Below are positions 30,024 through 32,103 of a stretch of DNA of 32,103 nt, in pieces. The stretch is from CBDVBZ01 sp965372355 (GTDB taxonomy: Bacteria > Krumholzibacteriota > Krumholzibacteriia > WVZY01), in contig CBDVBZ010000024.1 in NCBI GenBank assembly GCA_965372355.1, forward strand, positions 1-32,103. The letters run 5' to 3'. Position numbers and translations under genes: made by a program. Within the stretch, counting starts at the first letter, position 1. Every line of letters starts with the position of its first letter. The notes under the pieces were generated by a model. That model searched no databases. It was given only the letters and a program-made list of their open reading frames with translations, and was not told the DNA's origin.

Positions 30024-32103
30024 TCTGCCCTCCGTCCGCAGATCCGCTCGAACATACAGCGGCATTTTGACATGTCGTCGGCGGTCTCAAAGCGCGACCG
30101 TTCCGAGAAAATCTCGACGGTATGTTCCACAGCGCGATCCATGATCTCCTTCACTTCGCTTTCGAGCAGGTGTGAAACCCTCTTGGATGCTTCGGGCACG
30201 TCTTCCCCATCACGGCAGATGTGTATCGTAACGAAGATGGCTTCCTTATCCGCTGACTTGACGAGGTATCTGAATGCAACCGGCATCTCACCGGTGTTGT
30301 CGCGGTAGGCCCACACATAGATCGGCATCTGCCAATCGGCCTTGTCGGGGTTCTCCAAAGCCTCCAGCACATATTTACGCACGGTCTTACCCGTTCTGGG
30401 CATCTTGCCCGTCTTGAAATCCAGAATCGAGCTGCCCTTGGCCGTCTGTTCCACACGATCGATCCAAGTTGTGAATTCCCATCCACCGTATGTAAGTGGG
30501 AATTTCTTTTCGACGCCCACTACTCTGTAGTCATCCGACTCACTCGCGTCAACGGAGAGCGCTTCCCGAATCATTCGTGCGAGGTGAAACCGCAGCGAAG
30601 TATCGAGCAGTGACCCCGGTTCTACGGGATGTTCTCCTTTCTCAGGTACATCCTCGATAGCGTCTCGGATCGTCTCCTCGACGGTTGTTTCGTCGGCGCC
30701 GTCGTGCAGCTTCCGCTTACTCGGAAATCTTCTGGCAAGCTGTGCGATCACCACGTGAAACAGGGTGCCGACGAGAGCCGGATCTGTGGGCTCCTGTTTG
30801 ACACCCAGTATCCTTTCATAGAAGAACTGCCGCGGGCACTTCAGATAGCGCTCTAGAGAGGACTTGCTCAACGGAAACTTCTTGATGGCGAACTCACCGG
30901 GTTCCGGACGATCCAGATTCCACAACCTGCCAAACGGGCTCAAATCCGCCAGGCGATCCGCTATCTCCGGCATCCGGCGCTCATTGACCCATGCTCTGGC
31001 GAAGCGAATCTGCGGCGGTGTGGTCTCCCTGCCCGATGTTTCGGTGTGAATCTCCAGCGGCAGGTTCTCGCGAAGTATGGTCGCCGGCGCGGGGAGCGAC
31101 TGGCCGGCGAACTCCTTCGGGGCGGTGATACACAGCGTCCCGCGAGCCCGCGTGAGGCTGTGGTAGAGAAGATGGTATTCGTCACGGAGATGCTCTTCGG
31201 GTGTCCGCGCCCCGTACACGCGAACGTGCAGATTCGGGAGTGTGCTGTCGAGGAGATCCTGGAGCGCCGTTGTTGGAATGATCGTCTCGCGGCGCATTGG
31301 TGACGGGAAAAGAAGCTCGGAGCATCCCATAACGATAACGGAATGAAAAAAGCGACCCTTGACCTCGCGGCACGAATACAAACCGACCTCGGAGGCAGAC
31401 GGCATCGGGCTGGCCGATCCCGTCCTGAACAGATCGCTCGCGCGAATAAAGCCGCGTATGCTCGGATCGTGGTTCGTGGCCTTCGTAGCAGCCATGTACT
31501 CTGCCCATTGGTCTGTCAGCTTCGAAAGAAACGCGAAGACGGCGTCGTCCCCCGTGTCCTGATGATAACGCGCACAGGACGGCCGGAGCCATTCCGTCAC
31601 CAGATGGGCCATCACCGCTTGCGGCTCTGCGGGGAGCCGGACCGCGGCCAGAGCGCGCGAAAAGTCCTTCGCCTTGCGCGCGGGATCGGCGGCACGAGAT
31701 CCGCGCAACTCCTCGAATTGCGGCTGGAAATATTCGTAGAAAGGCGATGTCACGAGCGCCTGCGATGCAACCGTGTTCGTCGGCGACTGGATCAGTGTGA
31801 GCAGCGAGTAGACGAAATCGCGAAAGACCTCATCTTTTGGCCGCCCAGTATTGATGGGAATACCCCGTTGGGCAAACGCCGCGCGCAGCACGACTTCATA
31901 ACGGGTCTTGTCGTTCGTCAAGACTGCGATCTCGTTCGGGCTCAGCCCCCTGTTTGTGATCATGTCGTGCACGCGGGCAGCCACATAGTAGATCTCCTCG
32001 ACCTCGTTACGGGTCACCCGCATTTCTACCTTGCCGCCGCCGTACTTCTCCTGGCCGTCGACCGGGGGTCCCAAACCCGAATGATCCTCAACCCGGTCCA
32101 CAG
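30020..32103 (-). CDS. Partner helicase-nuclease subunit (AddB/AdnA-like), 5' end beyond the window
   Basis: About 694 C-terminal codons are visible. The frame is open at the right edge, so the start and motor motifs I-III lie outside. What is seen includes a UvrD-like C-terminal motor part, with an EVKGRFFHSVIVMGC motif V-like stretch and HLLYHSLTRARGTLCIT for motif VI. A RecB-type nuclease follows, with Asp in TTWIDRVEQ, ILDFKTGK and a Gln in DWQMPIYVWAY, so it is probably active. Cysteines (LKCPRQFFYER, then a terminal C-R-C-MFERI-C) suggest an Fe-S site, but the spacing CxC is one residue short of the usual CxxC. The stop overlaps the helicase gene by four bases, so the two subunits are co-translated. 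AddB or AdnA cannot be decided without the N-terminus. Confidence 0.9.
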   Translation of the reverse strand, partial: VDRVEDHSGLGPPVDGQEKYGGGKVEMRVTRNEVEEIYYVAARVHDMITNRGLSPNEIAVLTNDKTRYEVVLRAAFAQRGIPINTGRPKDEVFRDFVYSLLTLIQSPTNTVASQALVTSPFYEYFQPQFEELRGSRAADPARKAKDFSRALAAVRLPAEPQAVMAHLVTEWLRPSCARYHQDTGDDAVFAFLSKLTDQWAEYMAATKATNHDPSIRGFIRASDLFRTGSASPMPSASEVGLYSCREVKGRFFHSVIVMGCSELLFPSPMRRETIIPTTALQDLLDSTLPNLHVRVYGARTPEEHLRDEYHLLYHSLTRARGTLCITAPKEFAGQSLPAPATILRENLPLEIHTETSGRETTPPQIRFARAWVNERRMPEIADRLADLSPFGRLWNLDRPEPGEFAIKKFPLSKSSLERYLKCPRQFFYERILGVKQEPTDPALVGTLFHVVIAQLARRFPSKRKLHDGADETTVEETIRDAIEDVPEKGEHPVEPGSLLDTSLRFHLARMIREALSVDASESDDYRVVGVEKKFPLTYGGWEFTTWIDRVEQTAKGSSILDFKTGKMPRTGKTVRKYVLEALENPDKADWQMPIYVWAYRDNTGEMPVAFRYLVKSADKEAIFVTIHICRDGEDVPEASKRVSHLLESEVKEIMDRAVEHTVEIFSERSRFETADDMSKCRCMFERICGRRAD

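Noticed and set aside
28668..30308. Long open frame (546 codons) on the plus strand
   Set aside because: It lies fully antisense to the helicase-nuclease genes, whose motifs are unmistakable. Its translation shows no known domain and it has no ribosome binding site.

Overview
This is a GC-rich bacterial window (roughly 55-60% G+C by eye) with about 19 protein-coding genes and clear Shine-Dalgarno signals. Nothing in it fixes the species. Several features fit a Gram-negative-type envelope and a lineage near the FCB superphylum or a related uncultured phylum: lipoproteins with lipoboxes, a small beta-barrel-like outer membrane protein, a complete MoxR/DUF58/Bat operon, a B12-dependent ribonucleotide reductase and FHA/Ser-Thr kinase signalling. 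The taxonomic guess is inference only.

Layout. Positions 1-80 hold the 5' end of what looks like a group IIC intron on the minus strand, placed directly behind the intrinsic terminator of a secreted DUF1579 protein (107-700). Next come a polytopic membrane protein (1073-1873, +) and nrdJ (1880-4117, -), with paired NrdR-like boxes upstream of nrdJ. A FHA-GAF-HD-GYP c-di-GMP phosphodiesterase (4433-5998, +) meets a discoidin-like lipoprotein (5991-6869, -) tail to tail.

From 7044 to 14616 there is a signalling block. A minus-strand operon encodes a receptor-type Ser/Thr kinase with Ig-like and PEGA ectodomains, a membrane-anchored repeat protein and a multidomain lipoprotein, and it ends at a strong terminator. 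Around it lie a small outer membrane protein, a PP2C phosphatase and a coiled-coil FHA protein. The kinase, phosphatase and FHA readers could form one phospho-threonine circuit, with the HD-GYP enzyme as one output.

From 22944 down to 14618 runs a tightly packed minus-strand operon: moxR, DUF58, a Bat-associated membrane protein, batA, a batB-batC fusion, batD and batE. Several junctions overlap by 1-4 bases. It encodes an AAA+ ATPase, membrane VWA proteins and TPR proteins thought to form an envelope complex.

Divergent from moxR is a three-gene plus-strand set (23189-26918): an internally duplicated membrane protein, a HAD phosphatase and an alkaline-phosphatase-superfamily ('sulfatase') protein that lacks the formylglycine motif. 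The right end (26937-32103, -) carries an AddA/AdnB-like helicase-nuclease and the 3' part of its partner. Both have RecB-type nuclease domains with cysteine clusters, and they are coupled by a 4-base TTGA overlap. No tRNA, rRNA, CRISPR array or complete IS element was seen.
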